64,000 bases of DNA from Lentimicrobiaceae bacterium. Its GTDB lineage: Bacteria > Bacteroidota > Bacteroidia > Bacteroidales > JAGONC01. The stretch lies in contig JAGONC010000013.1 of assembly GCA_017993235.1 (NCBI GenBank), forward strand, positions 17,271-81,270, in the 5' to 3' direction. The notes beneath the pieces are model-generated. The model did not search any database. It was not told where the DNA came from and was given only the letters and a program-made list of their open reading frames with translations. The position numbers and the translations under genes were made by a program. Position 1 is the stretch's first letter; the number at the start of each line of letters is the position of its first letter. Positions 37,171-46,626 of this stretch are shown piece after piece.

Positions 37171-39540
37171 TTACTGAAAGATCAGTTTTCTCATGTAGGT
37201 GCATTGTTCCGTCTCGATATACAGAAAATACACGCCGTTGGGTACATGGCCAAGATCAATGGTTTTGGTAAGTGAACCATTGACCGGTAGTTTATTTTCC
37301 TCAAAGGCAACCAAATTCAATGCGGAGATCACCCTGATGGAAATGATCTCCTGCGTTTCCGATTTCATCTGGATGGTGAAAATACCGTCGGATGGATTGG
37401 GCGACACCTTGATCCCGAAATGATCCGAAAGGGTATTGAAGCCCACCGTATTGTCAATGGTGACCACGATCGGGGCTGACCAGTCACTTTCGCCGCATTC
37501 GTTCACCCCTTCGGTCAGGATCTCTACCTGGCCAAGATATTCCAAGTTCCAGCTGACACGGCAATGCGTGATGTCAAGAACTTCGATGGATCCTGCATCG
37601 GAGGGTTCCATCAGCCAGCTGTAGTAATCCGAAAATTCGCTGCCCGTGGTCTCGTATTCGGTTTGGGTTGAATAATAGAGATCTACATAGGTCGGTCCGT
37701 CCGGGGTCGCAGGTGTTTCAGGGTAAGGAGCCAGCGAAATCCCGGCCGTCCCGTTCATGGTACTGGTGCAGGAAGCCTCCGTGTCAACAGCCGTAGCAGT
37801 GTAGGTACCCAGGGTTGTGAACAGTCCAAAGTCAAGGGCTTCACCCGTACCGGTGACCACAACACCTGTGGACACGTCATTGCAGAACAGTTCGTAGGCG
37901 CAGTTGATTTGTGAACCCTCCAGTCCGATATGGACCCCTTCTCCTCCTTCGCAATACTCACCTCCGCCAGTTACAGCAAAAGCGACCGGTTTTGGGATCA
38001 CCGTTACCGTTGCGGCACTGGCCATGGTATTGTCACAAGCGGTGACAGGATCAAAGGCAATAACGGTGTATTCACCGGCCTCTGTGACCCATCCGAATGA
38101 AATGGGTGATCCGTTACCGTCAACGATATTGCCGGTTGGGGTATCATCTTTATAAAGTTCATAGGTGATGCCTGCCGCCGAGTTGTCGAGTCCGACCTCC
38201 ACGCCAGTACCTTCCTCACAGAATTCACCTCCACCGGTCACATTGTACACCGTGGGGCGCTGGGAAATGGTAATACCAAGCGGTTCAGAGAATGCGCTTT
38301 CTCCGCAGCCGTTGATGGCCTTAACGGTCAGTGAGGCTTCCCCGGTAAAGGCGTTGACCCAGTTAACGGTCACGGTCTGGTTGCCGTCGTTCATGACCAG
38401 GCCAGCAGTTGAGGGAGTCAGTTCCCAATCATAGGTGATCGCGCTGGGTGATCCATTAGCAGTGTATGTACCATTCGGAGGGTTCTTGCAGAGCTGGGAT
38501 TCGCCCACCGGCACATCAGGCGCATTGGGTGCCGTAGCACTGACCTGGATATAGGCGGGCTTTGTAAGCTCATCGGATTCAGTACCGTGAAATACTTTCA
38601 GGGTAACATCATAGGTTCCGGCAGTACTGTAGACAACGGCCGGATCTTCCTGTGTGGAAGAATTGGGTGTACCACCGGGAAATGTCCATTGGCGGCTTGT
38701 AATGATCCCTAACGATTGATCGGTAAATTGAACGGTATTCGTTTCACATATGATTGTATTATCCGCAGTAAAGCCGGCCTCCAATGGAGGTGGTGGGAGT
38801 TCGTTCAGTGGAGTAACAATCGCCTGGTGGATTTCCTTGCCAGTGTTCCTTTGAATGAAACATACGAATTCAATATGATCTGTGTCCCATGATGGATCCA
38901 GATTAAAATTGAGGGTGATTAGCTGTTGATTGCTCTGTAGATTGAGCGGCGTCCCGGTCTGACTGGGTACCATCAGGCGGTTCACAAAGTCAACTTCTGT
39001 CATGCAGAGCCAGTTTTGTTGAATATCGGATTCTGTGACAGCGAATTGAACGAATGTATTGTCGGTTTCTACGGTTCCGACCTTGGTCACCGTAATGTAG
39101 ACCGTCCAGTTGTTGCCGGAGTTATTTTGTCCGTACCAGCTAATTGTATAGGGTGATGAGACCCCAATTCGCTGGTTATACCTGTTTAAATAAATGTTAT
39201 AAACGTTGGTAAATGGGGGTGGGCAGGCCTGGCCTCCAACGTGTTCCAAAACTCCGTCAAATCGTGCCGTTGGATTGCCACTCATCCCATAATAACTCTG
39301 CCTCGCTGTGGAATAACCATTTGCGAAAGGATCAGGACCTTGATCAGTATCATGGTACTCAATAATTGCCACATCTTTACCTTCCTCAAAAAGCTGATCA
39401 GCTGCACCAGCTGCACCTGGACAATAAGTACAATATGTACAGGTCGATATTTCAATGACTACCTTTTCTCTTGGAACATTTTGTGCATTAAGAAAAATTC
39501 CCAACAAAAGAAGAGAAAAAAGAAAAGTAAATTTTTTCAT
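37171..39540 (-). CDS. T9SS-exported thioredoxin/Omp28-like protein with PKD and Ig-like repeats
   Basis: The 789-residue protein has a signal peptide cleaved before QNVPRE. The N-terminal domain (about 20-250) resembles the Omp28/thioredoxin-like family and has a cysteine cluster C34, C37 and C40 (TCTYCTYCPGA) followed by IIEYHDTD and GNPTARFDG. A PKD domain (about 258-340), PKD-like repeats and two Ig-like repeats with GGGEFCEEGTG and GGGEYCEGGEG lead to a type-A sorting domain (IKVSPNPSDGIF to MRKLIFQ). It may handle disulfides or act as a surface adhesin. Three spaced cysteines could form more than one redox pair. It lacks the shared jelly-roll module. Flanking promoter and terminator suggest it is transcribed alone. 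Confidence 0.85.
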   Translation of the reverse strand: MKKFTFLFSLLLLGIFLNAQNVPREKVVIEISTCTYCTYCPGAAGAADQLFEEGKDVAIIEYHDTDQGPDPFANGYSTARQSYYGMSGNPTARFDGVLEHVGGQACPPPFTNVYNIYLNRYNQRIGVSSPYTISWYGQNNSGNNWTVYITVTKVGTVETDNTFVQFAVTESDIQQNWLCMTEVDFVNRLMVPSQTGTPLNLQSNQQLITLNFNLDPSWDTDHIEFVCFIQRNTGKEIHQAIVTPLNELPPPPLEAGFTADNTIICETNTVQFTDQSLGIITSRQWTFPGGTPNSSTQEDPAVVYSTAGTYDVTLKVFHGTESDELTKPAYIQVSATAPNAPDVPVGESQLCKNPPNGTYTANGSPSAITYDWELTPSTAGLVMNDGNQTVTVNWVNAFTGEASLTVKAINGCGESAFSEPLGITISQRPTVYNVTGGGEFCEEGTGVEVGLDNSAAGITYELYKDDTPTGNIVDGNGSPISFGWVTEAGEYTVIAFDPVTACDNTMASAATVTVIPKPVAFAVTGGGEYCEGGEGVHIGLEGSQINCAYELFCNDVSTGVVVTGTGEALDFGLFTTLGTYTATAVDTEASCTSTMNGTAGISLAPYPETPATPDGPTYVDLYYSTQTEYETTGSEFSDYYSWLMEPSDAGSIEVLDITHCRVSWNLEYLGQVEILTEGVNECGESDWSAPIVVTIDNTVGFNTLSDHFGIKVSPNPSDGIFTIQMKSETQEIISIRVISALNLVAFEENKLPVNGSLTKTIDLGHVPNGVYFLYIETEQCTYMRKLIFQ

Positions 39541-39612
39541 GGTATTTTGGTTTATTAATGAGAAATTTTTTATTACATTATTATTCAGTAAGTTATATCA
39601 GAGAAAGAGTGA

Positions 39613-39620
39613 CAAAGTTA
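39613..39620 (-). promoter_or_regulatory. -7 box TAACTTTG of the Omp28-like gene
   Basis: This exact TAnnTTTG match on the minus strand gives a long AT-rich leader of about 65 nt before the ATG at 39540. Confidence 0.5.
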
Positions 39621-39702
39621 AGGGTAAAACAAACTGTTTTGCACAATTAAATCAAATTTGCAACAATTCCCAAAAAAACATAAATAACCTGATCCATGCC
39701 TT

Positions 39703-42700
39703 TTAGAATCTTAACAGTTTCAGGGTCCAGCACCTGTTGCCCGTAACAACCCTACACAGGTAAATCCCTGGCGTGACTTCATGACCACCGGAATCTTTCC
39801 CGTTCCACGTAAAAGTGTACATCCCTTTACTTTTCACCGGTTGGTTAAACAGACATACCCTGCTTCCGTTTAATGAACAGATTTCTACCCTTGCGGGGGA
39901 AGTGAGTTCCCCGGTAAGTTCAATGACGACAGGGCCATCCGATGGATTCGGGAAGACCCGGAATGCCGGTCCATTCAGTGCTGGGTTGAAAATGCCTTCA
40001 GCCGGCATAAGCTGAAAATCAACCACCGTAACCTGGCCGGTCACCGCGTTGGCTTCAAGACAGAGAGTTTCATACCCATCGGCCGATGCGCAGATTTCAT
40101 AGGTTCCTTCACTGAGCTGAAAAGAATAGCTTCCCTCGCTCCCGGTGAGTGCAATCCCGCTGATGGATGCGCCTTCCAGCGGAAGCCCTGAAGTGAGGTC
40201 GGTCACGGTGCCCGCAATGGTGCCAAGGCTGGTGAGCGGAATGGGTGGAAACTGAATGAAGTCGATCCAGCCGCAATCACTCCCGGATGTGGAATAATAG
40301 TCCTTTTTATAGATCCATTCAAAGGTATGTGTTCCCTGGCTCACATCATAGGCAACCTGAGCCCAGTCAGCCTCACCCGACCAGGCATCAACCCGTACAT
40401 TATCCATATGGAATTCCAGGAAATCATATCCTGCTTCTGAAGAAACTTTACGGTAAAATGATATCTGACCGTCAACAACGGTTTCCAGGGTAACGGAGAG
40501 TGTTGACGAACCATAATTGGGAAAGCTGCCTGACCGTGCGCAATATGAACCTTCCCATGGCTGACCCTGAACCAGTGACCAGGAGGCAGTTCCCCCGGTT
40601 TCCCATTCAAACTGATCCATGGTTCCGGTTTCCCAGTCTTCGCTGATCCGCCCGGCAGTGAGATCAGCATGAAATGCTGTGAGATACGTGCTGTCGTTTG
40701 CCTGAAGGGATAAGGTAATGCTGAATATATACCCGACGGGTGTCAGATCGCTGGTGCTGATGGTGAAATGAGCCGAAGAGGATTGTCCGTAGGCCATGTC
40801 ATCAAAAACCGCATCTGCCGAATCGATGGATATAAACATCTGGTCTGTGGTGAGGACAGCCGTTACATCTTCTGCCGGGATATCGCCATGGTTGCGGAGG
40901 GTGATGAACAAATCCGCTGTCTCACCCGGATCAAGATACCCGTTGGCATTCCCGTTGATATCGTCCACCTGGTAAGATGACATCATAAGGTAAGTACCGG
41001 AAGGATGTTCATTTATTTCGATGGCATCTGCATCAAATCCTGCATTGCTCACCGCTCCCTGACCGTCACCATCGTCGAGGAGTCTGATATAACGTGCATC
41101 CGCGATAGCACCGTCAGAAAAGTCAAATGGAGTCGTCCCTGTACCGGTCCCCAGTAAATTCCAGAGTCCATCCGGTGAGGAGCCGGCAAAGCAGCTGAAA
41201 CTTTCAGGGGAGTCGTCGCCTTCATAAACGGTAATATCATCCCCGAGCCCGTCAAGGATGAGTCGTTGCATATCCACCACGATCCAGCCATTTTTCCCGA
41301 TGCTGTAGTTCGTCGCGTCGGGAGATCCCAGAATACCGGGTGTAAATCCTTCATCACTGTAATTGTTGCTGGGGATTTGTACGGATACCACCCTGAAGGC
41401 GTAAGGATTCTCCACGGGAGACAATGTGATTTCCAGGAAAGCGGCACTGTTGTCGTTCACCACTACATTATCCACTGTCTGGCTTTCGTAACCATTGGCT
41501 ACGATTTTCACGGAGTAGGTACCCGGGAGCACAAATTTGTGGAAATCGCCTGCCATCGAATCCGAATAAGCTGGGTAATAATTCCCGACATAGATCAGGG
41601 CCTGCACAGGATTGCCCGTAAGTGCATCCGTTACCGTTCCCTCCACGCCATAGCCTGCCTGTTGCACCATAGCGATCATGGAGGGGTAGTTGATGTTATA
41701 ATAATACATCAGCTGGCTGACAGGGGGTTGTTTTTCCGTGGCGAGCTCGACCGTCAGGCCTGCCGAGCCCAGGTTTCCATAAAATACATCCGTTGATCCA
41801 CCGTTGACCGGATAAAGTTCTACCGATTGTTCGGCCACCAGGTTTTCATAGCCTGACATATCAGAGTAGTGGTGCGCAATGAAACTGAGATGCGCATCGT
41901 CGTTGGCCTGGCTGTACCGGTAACCCCACGGATAAAGCGCGAGTTCGACACCACTGTGGTAGGTAAGGCTAACGGCTGGTTGAAGGGAGAAGAACAGATC
42001 CCTCATCACGCGGGTTTCCACCTGGGAATAGACATTGGGACTCCCTCCATCTCCATCCCACATATATCCCCAGTCGCGGTTCAGGTCAACTCCATTCACA
42101 TTGTGTCTGGTCATGTTCACTCTTCCATCCGGATTCACCATCAGGTAAATCCAGATCTCACGGTTGTCCACAAGGTTGGTGATCTCCGCATCATATCCAT
42201 ACCCCAGGCACAGATGGCGTGCAAAGCGGATCAGGTTTTCGGGCCCGGTGATCTCATCGCCATGGATACCGCCATCGAACCACATGACTGCTTCGGTTTC
42301 ATTCAGGTTGACATGATCGCTGATCTTCAGGGAGGCGAGCTGACGCCCACCCAGGGAATAACCGTGAACCGTTTTCTGACATATCCCGGGAAAGTACTGA
42401 TCCAGGCTATCGGCCAGGTCGATGATCTCCTGATAGGAATGATAACCATCCCGGGTCTCCCAGAAATCCTGATAATATGCATTGAGGTCGGACTTCAGGA
42501 TTTCATAGGGAATTCCCAGCAGCCTGATCTTTTCCAGTTCAGAAGGGATCAGGTACAGCAAACCTGTTCCATTGGGATAAACATCCCCGCTGAGATGCAA
42601 CGCGTACAGTTGTTCTATTTGCCAGGCGTCATTCAGCCATATTTTGACCTCCATTTCCTGTTTCCGCCATGCAGACTGCGCCATAAGATGAAACGACAGG

Positions 42701-42738
42701 AAAAGGGCAATAACCGTGACCGTGAATAATTTATTCAT
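39703..42738 (-). CDS. T9SS-exported zinc carboxypeptidase (M14 family)
   Basis: The 1011-residue protein has a signal peptide cleaved before QSAWRK. The M14 domain (about 95-355) shows the zinc ligands H159 and E162 (GGIHGDEITG) and H261 (LTYHSGVELALYPWG), the VNPDGR and NGVDLNRDWGY motifs, and general base E331 (LTVELATEK). The metallo-carboxypeptidase D/E-like layout continues with a carboxypeptidase regulatory-like beta domain (about 355-440). An unassigned beta-rich domain, a CARDB-like domain, the shared jelly-roll module (about 695-830), a second regulatory-like domain, and a FlgD-like sorting tail (FRVFPNPSDGPV, GIYLCRVVTGN) follow. It removes C-terminal residues from peptides. Specificity for Arg/Lys would compete with the deiminase but cannot be read with confidence. 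Confidence 0.92.
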   Translation of the reverse strand: MNKLFTVTVIALFLSFHLMAQSAWRKQEMEVKIWLNDAWQIEQLYALHLSGDVYPNGTGLLYLIPSELEKIRLLGIPYEILKSDLNAYYQDFWETRDGYHSYQEIIDLADSLDQYFPGICQKTVHGYSLGGRQLASLKISDHVNLNETEAVMWFDGGIHGDEITGPENLIRFARHLCLGYGYDAEITNLVDNREIWIYLMVNPDGRVNMTRHNVNGVDLNRDWGYMWDGDGGSPNVYSQVETRVMRDLFFSLQPAVSLTYHSGVELALYPWGYRYSQANDDAHLSFIAHHYSDMSGYENLVAEQSVELYPVNGGSTDVFYGNLGSAGLTVELATEKQPPVSQLMYYYNINYPSMIAMVQQAGYGVEGTVTDALTGNPVQALIYVGNYYPAYSDSMAGDFHKFVLPGTYSVKIVANGYESQTVDNVVVNDNSAAFLEITLSPVENPYAFRVVSVQIPSNNYSDEGFTPGILGSPDATNYSIGKNGWIVVDMQRLILDGLGDDITVYEGDDSPESFSCFAGSSPDGLWNLLGTGTGTTPFDFSDGAIADARYIRLLDDGDGQGAVSNAGFDADAIEINEHPSGTYLMMSSYQVDDINGNANGYLDPGETADLFITLRNHGDIPAEDVTAVLTTDQMFISIDSADAVFDDMAYGQSSSAHFTISTSDLTPVGYIFSITLSLQANDSTYLTAFHADLTAGRISEDWETGTMDQFEWETGGTASWSLVQGQPWEGSYCARSGSFPNYGSSTLSVTLETVVDGQISFYRKVSSEAGYDFLEFHMDNVRVDAWSGEADWAQVAYDVSQGTHTFEWIYKKDYYSTSGSDCGWIDFIQFPPIPLTSLGTIAGTVTDLTSGLPLEGASISGIALTGSEGSYSFQLSEGTYEICASADGYETLCLEANAVTGQVTVVDFQLMPAEGIFNPALNGPAFRVFPNPSDGPVVIELTGELTSPARVEICSLNGSRVCLFNQPVKSKGMYTFTWNGKDSGGHEVTPGIYLCRVVTGNRCWTLKLLRF

Positions 42739-42807
42739 GGTGCTGGGTTTAGATTACGATGATGAAGCATCGGCTTCAGAATACTGTTCACACAGGTGAA
42801 AACAAGG

Positions 42808-45800
42808 TCACCGGATCAGGATCTTTTCGCGGGCATGGAACTCAGATCCATCCACCGACAGAAAATACAGTCCGGGTTTATCCAGCTGGTACGTTTTGCT
42901 GAAAACGTTGTCAATGGATAGATCAGGTTCGTGGATGACGATATTGCCTGCCGCGTCAAATATCCTTATGCTGATGATATTCCCTGTTCGCGGGGCGATC
43001 TCCAGGGTGAATACTCCATTGCTGGGATTCGGAAGAATGGTGATCGTTTGAGCGTCTGCCGATTCATCGAATCCCACCGTATTGCTTACCAGCACCTCAA
43101 GGCCGTCTGAAAAGGCACTCTCGCCGCAGTCATTCATTCCTTTCACCCGCAGGGTGGCTGTGCCGAGGAAATCCGGATTCCAGCTGATAACACATTGCGT
43201 ACCGTCGCTGTCGGAGCTTCCTGCATTTACGGGTTCGATACTCCAGGTGTACACTATGGAATGGTTCGATCCTGAAGTGGTGAATGTGCTTATTGGGGTA
43301 TAATAAATATCCACATACGCAGGACCTTCAGGTACCGGCGGTATTGCGGGCAGTGCCTGGACGGTCAGGGGCATGGACTGGGATGTTCCGGAACAGGGTT
43401 CGATACCGGAAGCGGTCAGCGTCAGGATGGCTGCGCCTGCATTGATGTCATTGACACCCGGCGTATAAACCGGGTGAAGGATCGTGGGATCGTCAAAGGT
43501 ACCGTCGCCGGAGGTGCTCCATAGAAGGGAAGCGCTGTACGCTTCCTCTGCCTCGGAACAGGCATAGGGTGTCCCCTCGCAGGTCAGGGCCGTTTCGCCA
43601 ATAAGTAGATAGGGTGCATGCTGCACAGTGAGAACCAGATCGTCACTGTTGCTGATATCATCACGGAAGGCCGTCAGTGTCAGGATTGCCTGCCCGGCCT
43701 CAAGGTCAGCACTGCCGGGTGTATAGGTGGCGTTCAGCAGGGTGGGATCGTCAAACAGGCCATCGCCGCTGGTCGTCCATTCGACAGAGGTGTAATTCAC
43801 AGCCGTACCCTGCAGCGTAAATCCGCTGGCTTCACAGACCTGTCCGTCCACGCCGGCATTCACTCCCACCGGGAGGGTCTCGGGCGGAAACTCAATATAG
43901 TCGATCCATGCATGATCAGCTTCCGGACCAGCAGCTGCGTTTTTAAGGTATTTCCATTCAAAGGTATGCAATCCGGGAGTCAGCGAGACTACGGCCATTG
44001 TCCAGTCGATCTCTCCGCTCCATTCGCCCATTACATTCCCGTCTATGAGAAATTGGAGGTAATTTTGACCTTCCAGGGAGGATACCTTGTAATAGAAGGT
44101 TATTTTAACGTTAAAAAGGGATTCCGACTGATGATCGATCAGCAGCGACGAGGTCATGCCTGCCTCGATCGTACCGGATTTCGCAGCAAAATTACCATGC
44201 CGGGCAAAATCGTCTTCAATCGTCCAGTGCACATCATCACCGAAGTACCAGTTGGAGCTGAAAAAGCTTCCCGATTCAAAGTCCTCATCCGGAGGTGATG
44301 CGACGGTGAAGCTCCAGATCTCGCTGGCGGCATCACCATATTCGTTGAAGGATTTGATCTGCCAGTAATATTGCGTTTCAAATTCCAGTTCTTCGGGAAG
44401 AATGAACAGCGTATCATTTGTCACGGTCCCATTGACCAGATTGGTGGGAGGATTGTTGGTTCCAACATAAACCTTGTAATGATCCGGAATTCCCCCCGGA
44501 CCATTACTCCATCTCAGTTCCGTGAAGGGCATCGCTGAAGGGTACGCATCTGAAGGATAGGGATTGGTTGCCCCGGCAGGTGCACCTGAGATCTGCACGT
44601 TTCCGAGGAAAGGCTTCATATTATAGGCCGTCACCGTAAGTTGCCTGGTCTGCAGATTACTCACCGGCGGGAAGGTGAGGGTGGCTGATCCGTTGGAGGA
44701 CACGTAAGCAGTGGAGATGATCTCACCGTTCAGCGACAGGCATACAAGTCCTTCGCTGGCATTGGTGCTCACATAGAGTTGCGTTGATCCCATGGGAAGG
44801 GGATTCTGGTAAGAAGCTGTAAGATTGGCCGGAGGAGTTGTCCGGACAACAACCGACGGATCGCCGAATACCGTCCAGGTATCCGTCATCTCAAATCCAT
44901 CCGAACCATAGGAATCATTCATTTTCAGACAGCCATTCATCGACAGGCCGCCAAATGTCCGTTTAATATTTTCGGTATAACTTTCCACCAGGATATCGAC
45001 CATCTCATCCTGGCCTTCCATGGGTGGATTCCAGCTCTGGTTGATGGTTGACATGAGGGTGGCAATGGCACCCTTGGGTTGCCCATCCTGAGTGGCCCTT
45101 AACCAGGTCTCGGCAAAACAGGTGTTGTTTTTAAAGTCTCCGTTTACACAAGCCACCGACCAGATGAACGGTAACATTCCGGTATTTGTCAGCTGGTTGT
45201 TGATGTCGCTGCTTGAAAAACCGGATGTGCTCCATGCATTGACACTGCCATGGCCGCAATACAGGATGATGCTTGTGCCGGTATTGATTTCCGTGGCTAC
45301 CATCGAGGGACTGGGATTGCCGGGAGCATCATTTCCCCCCTGGCTGCCATCGAACAGCTCCGCACTGTAGTCATAGGTATAATTCATCAGGTCGGTCTGT
45401 TCATTCCGGATATGCTGATAATCCATCTCACCATCATCCCCCGGTCCCTGGCTCGATCCTATACCCAGGTTTCTGGAATACCAATCAGGATCGCTGTTTG
45501 GATTTTTTTCATAGGTAAGGGTACGCTCAACCTGGGTTGCCACCTGTTCACCGTTCTCGGCTGAAAAGCGGCCCACAAAAATGTCGGGGTAATGATCGCT
45601 ACCGACAATATAGGCATAATCATTATCGGAATCACCCGAGGAATAACTGGGGGGAACCTGTGGCCCGTCACCCACCAGTAAAAGATAGGTGAGTCCTTTG
45701 GTGTTGTAATATTCGGCCACATAGGACTTTATCGCCGAAGAATTTCCAATCTGGGCTACATTGACCATTTCAACCGGTCTTCCCATCATGGTTTTCCATT

Positions 45801-46572
45801 CAATGAACGGTTCCATTTCATCCATGAAATCCCCGTAACAGATGATCAGCATGTTGCCTTCTTCTTCTACGGGCGTATAGCGGGTTTGACCCGCATTGAG
45901 GAAATGATGCCGGTAGATCCTGCTGAAGTCGAAATCAACGGTTGCAGGTTCACCTCCGCGAATCAGGGAATTAACGCCTTTTTCACTGATCTGGCGGATC
46001 GTAATGGTCATCTCCGTGTATACCCGAAGGATTTTTGTCACCGGATTGTACTGGAACGGATAGAACTGAATAGCCTGGCCCCTGCGATCCCTGAGAATAT
46101 ATGGCTCTCCCAGATCGGCAAGCTTTCCAGGGAAGAATTGATCCGTCGAATAAACGTGTCCATAGGTATAGGGAACCGTTGACGGATCAATATCACGCGT
46201 GAGATTACCCTTGGAGGGAGCTACTTCCATGCCGGTAAATTCCTTGTAGCTGGCTGAAACCACTTCCAATTGCATGTGCGCCCTGTCGGGAATGATCAGC
46301 GAAGCGGTGAGTCTTCCCAGGTCGGGTGACCCGGTTTCCAGAATGGGGGTGGATTCCCCAACATCGATGATCACCGCCGGCCCCACGGGGGTTTTGACCT
46401 CGCGTTGAAAGAAACCTTCCAGTGTCAGGCGGACCGTTGATACGTCGATGGTAGAGGATAGAAGCTGAATGGATGCATCTTTGGGTGTCTCAGATCCAAC
46501 AGGTGTCCATGTTCCTGCCTGGGCAAAAGTAATGGTCACCAGCACGGAAAAAAGTACCAGGATTTTCTTCAT
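42808..46572 (-). CDS. T9SS-exported gingipain R-like C25 protease
   Basis: The 1254-residue protein has a signal peptide (about 1-19) and a C25 propeptide to R231. The junction R|YTPVEE matches the known mature start of Porphyromonas RgpB. The catalytic domain (about 232-585) has H441 (LYCGHGSVNAWS) and C475 (SVACVNGDF), with the family blocks STINQSW, GQDEM, NIKRTFGG, MNG and DTWTVFGDPS very close to gingipain R. Arginine cleavage is therefore likely, though the specificity pocket Asp was not aligned with certainty. A fibronectin-like domain (about 665-765), the shared jelly-roll module (about 768-905), two Ig-like repeats with WTTSGDG and WSTSGDG, a PKD-like domain and a type-A sorting domain (ITILPNPSNGVF to REKILIR) follow. 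It differs from RgpB in having this adhesin-like tail. Confidence 0.94.
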   Translation of the reverse strand: MKKILVLFSVLVTITFAQAGTWTPVGSETPKDASIQLLSSTIDVSTVRLTLEGFFQREVKTPVGPAVIIDVGESTPILETGSPDLGRLTASLIIPDRAHMQLEVVSASYKEFTGMEVAPSKGNLTRDIDPSTVPYTYGHVYSTDQFFPGKLADLGEPYILRDRRGQAIQFYPFQYNPVTKILRVYTEMTITIRQISEKGVNSLIRGGEPATVDFDFSRIYRHHFLNAGQTRYTPVEEEGNMLIICYGDFMDEMEPFIEWKTMMGRPVEMVNVAQIGNSSAIKSYVAEYYNTKGLTYLLLVGDGPQVPPSYSSGDSDNDYAYIVGSDHYPDIFVGRFSAENGEQVATQVERTLTYEKNPNSDPDWYSRNLGIGSSQGPGDDGEMDYQHIRNEQTDLMNYTYDYSAELFDGSQGGNDAPGNPSPSMVATEINTGTSIILYCGHGSVNAWSTSGFSSSDINNQLTNTGMLPFIWSVACVNGDFKNNTCFAETWLRATQDGQPKGAIATLMSTINQSWNPPMEGQDEMVDILVESYTENIKRTFGGLSMNGCLKMNDSYGSDGFEMTDTWTVFGDPSVVVRTTPPANLTASYQNPLPMGSTQLYVSTNASEGLVCLSLNGEIISTAYVSSNGSATLTFPPVSNLQTRQLTVTAYNMKPFLGNVQISGAPAGATNPYPSDAYPSAMPFTELRWSNGPGGIPDHYKVYVGTNNPPTNLVNGTVTNDTLFILPEELEFETQYYWQIKSFNEYGDAASEIWSFTVASPPDEDFESGSFFSSNWYFGDDVHWTIEDDFARHGNFAAKSGTIEAGMTSSLLIDHQSESLFNVKITFYYKVSSLEGQNYLQFLIDGNVMGEWSGEIDWTMAVVSLTPGLHTFEWKYLKNAAAGPEADHAWIDYIEFPPETLPVGVNAGVDGQVCEASGFTLQGTAVNYTSVEWTTSGDGLFDDPTLLNATYTPGSADLEAGQAILTLTAFRDDISNSDDLVLTVQHAPYLLIGETALTCEGTPYACSEAEEAYSASLLWSTSGDGTFDDPTILHPVYTPGVNDINAGAAILTLTASGIEPCSGTSQSMPLTVQALPAIPPVPEGPAYVDIYYTPISTFTTSGSNHSIVYTWSIEPVNAGSSDSDGTQCVISWNPDFLGTATLRVKGMNDCGESAFSDGLEVLVSNTVGFDESADAQTITILPNPSNGVFTLEIAPRTGNIISIRIFDAAGNIVIHEPDLSIDNVFSKTYQLDKPGLYFLSVDGSEFHAREKILIR

Positions 46573-46626
46573 GGTTCGGTGTAAATGGGTTCGTTATGTT
46601 CAATCTAAAGACCTGTAAATAAAGTA

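Noticed and set aside
41869..42729. Plus-strand open frame of 286 codons
   Set aside because: It lies wholly antisense to the M14 carboxypeptidase, whose zinc ligands and sorting domain are clear. It has no recognisable domain.
42763..42778. TGAAGC-ATCG-GCTTCA hairpin after the gingipain R-like gene as a terminator
   Set aside because: The 6-bp stem has no T run on the minus strand, so termination is not supported.
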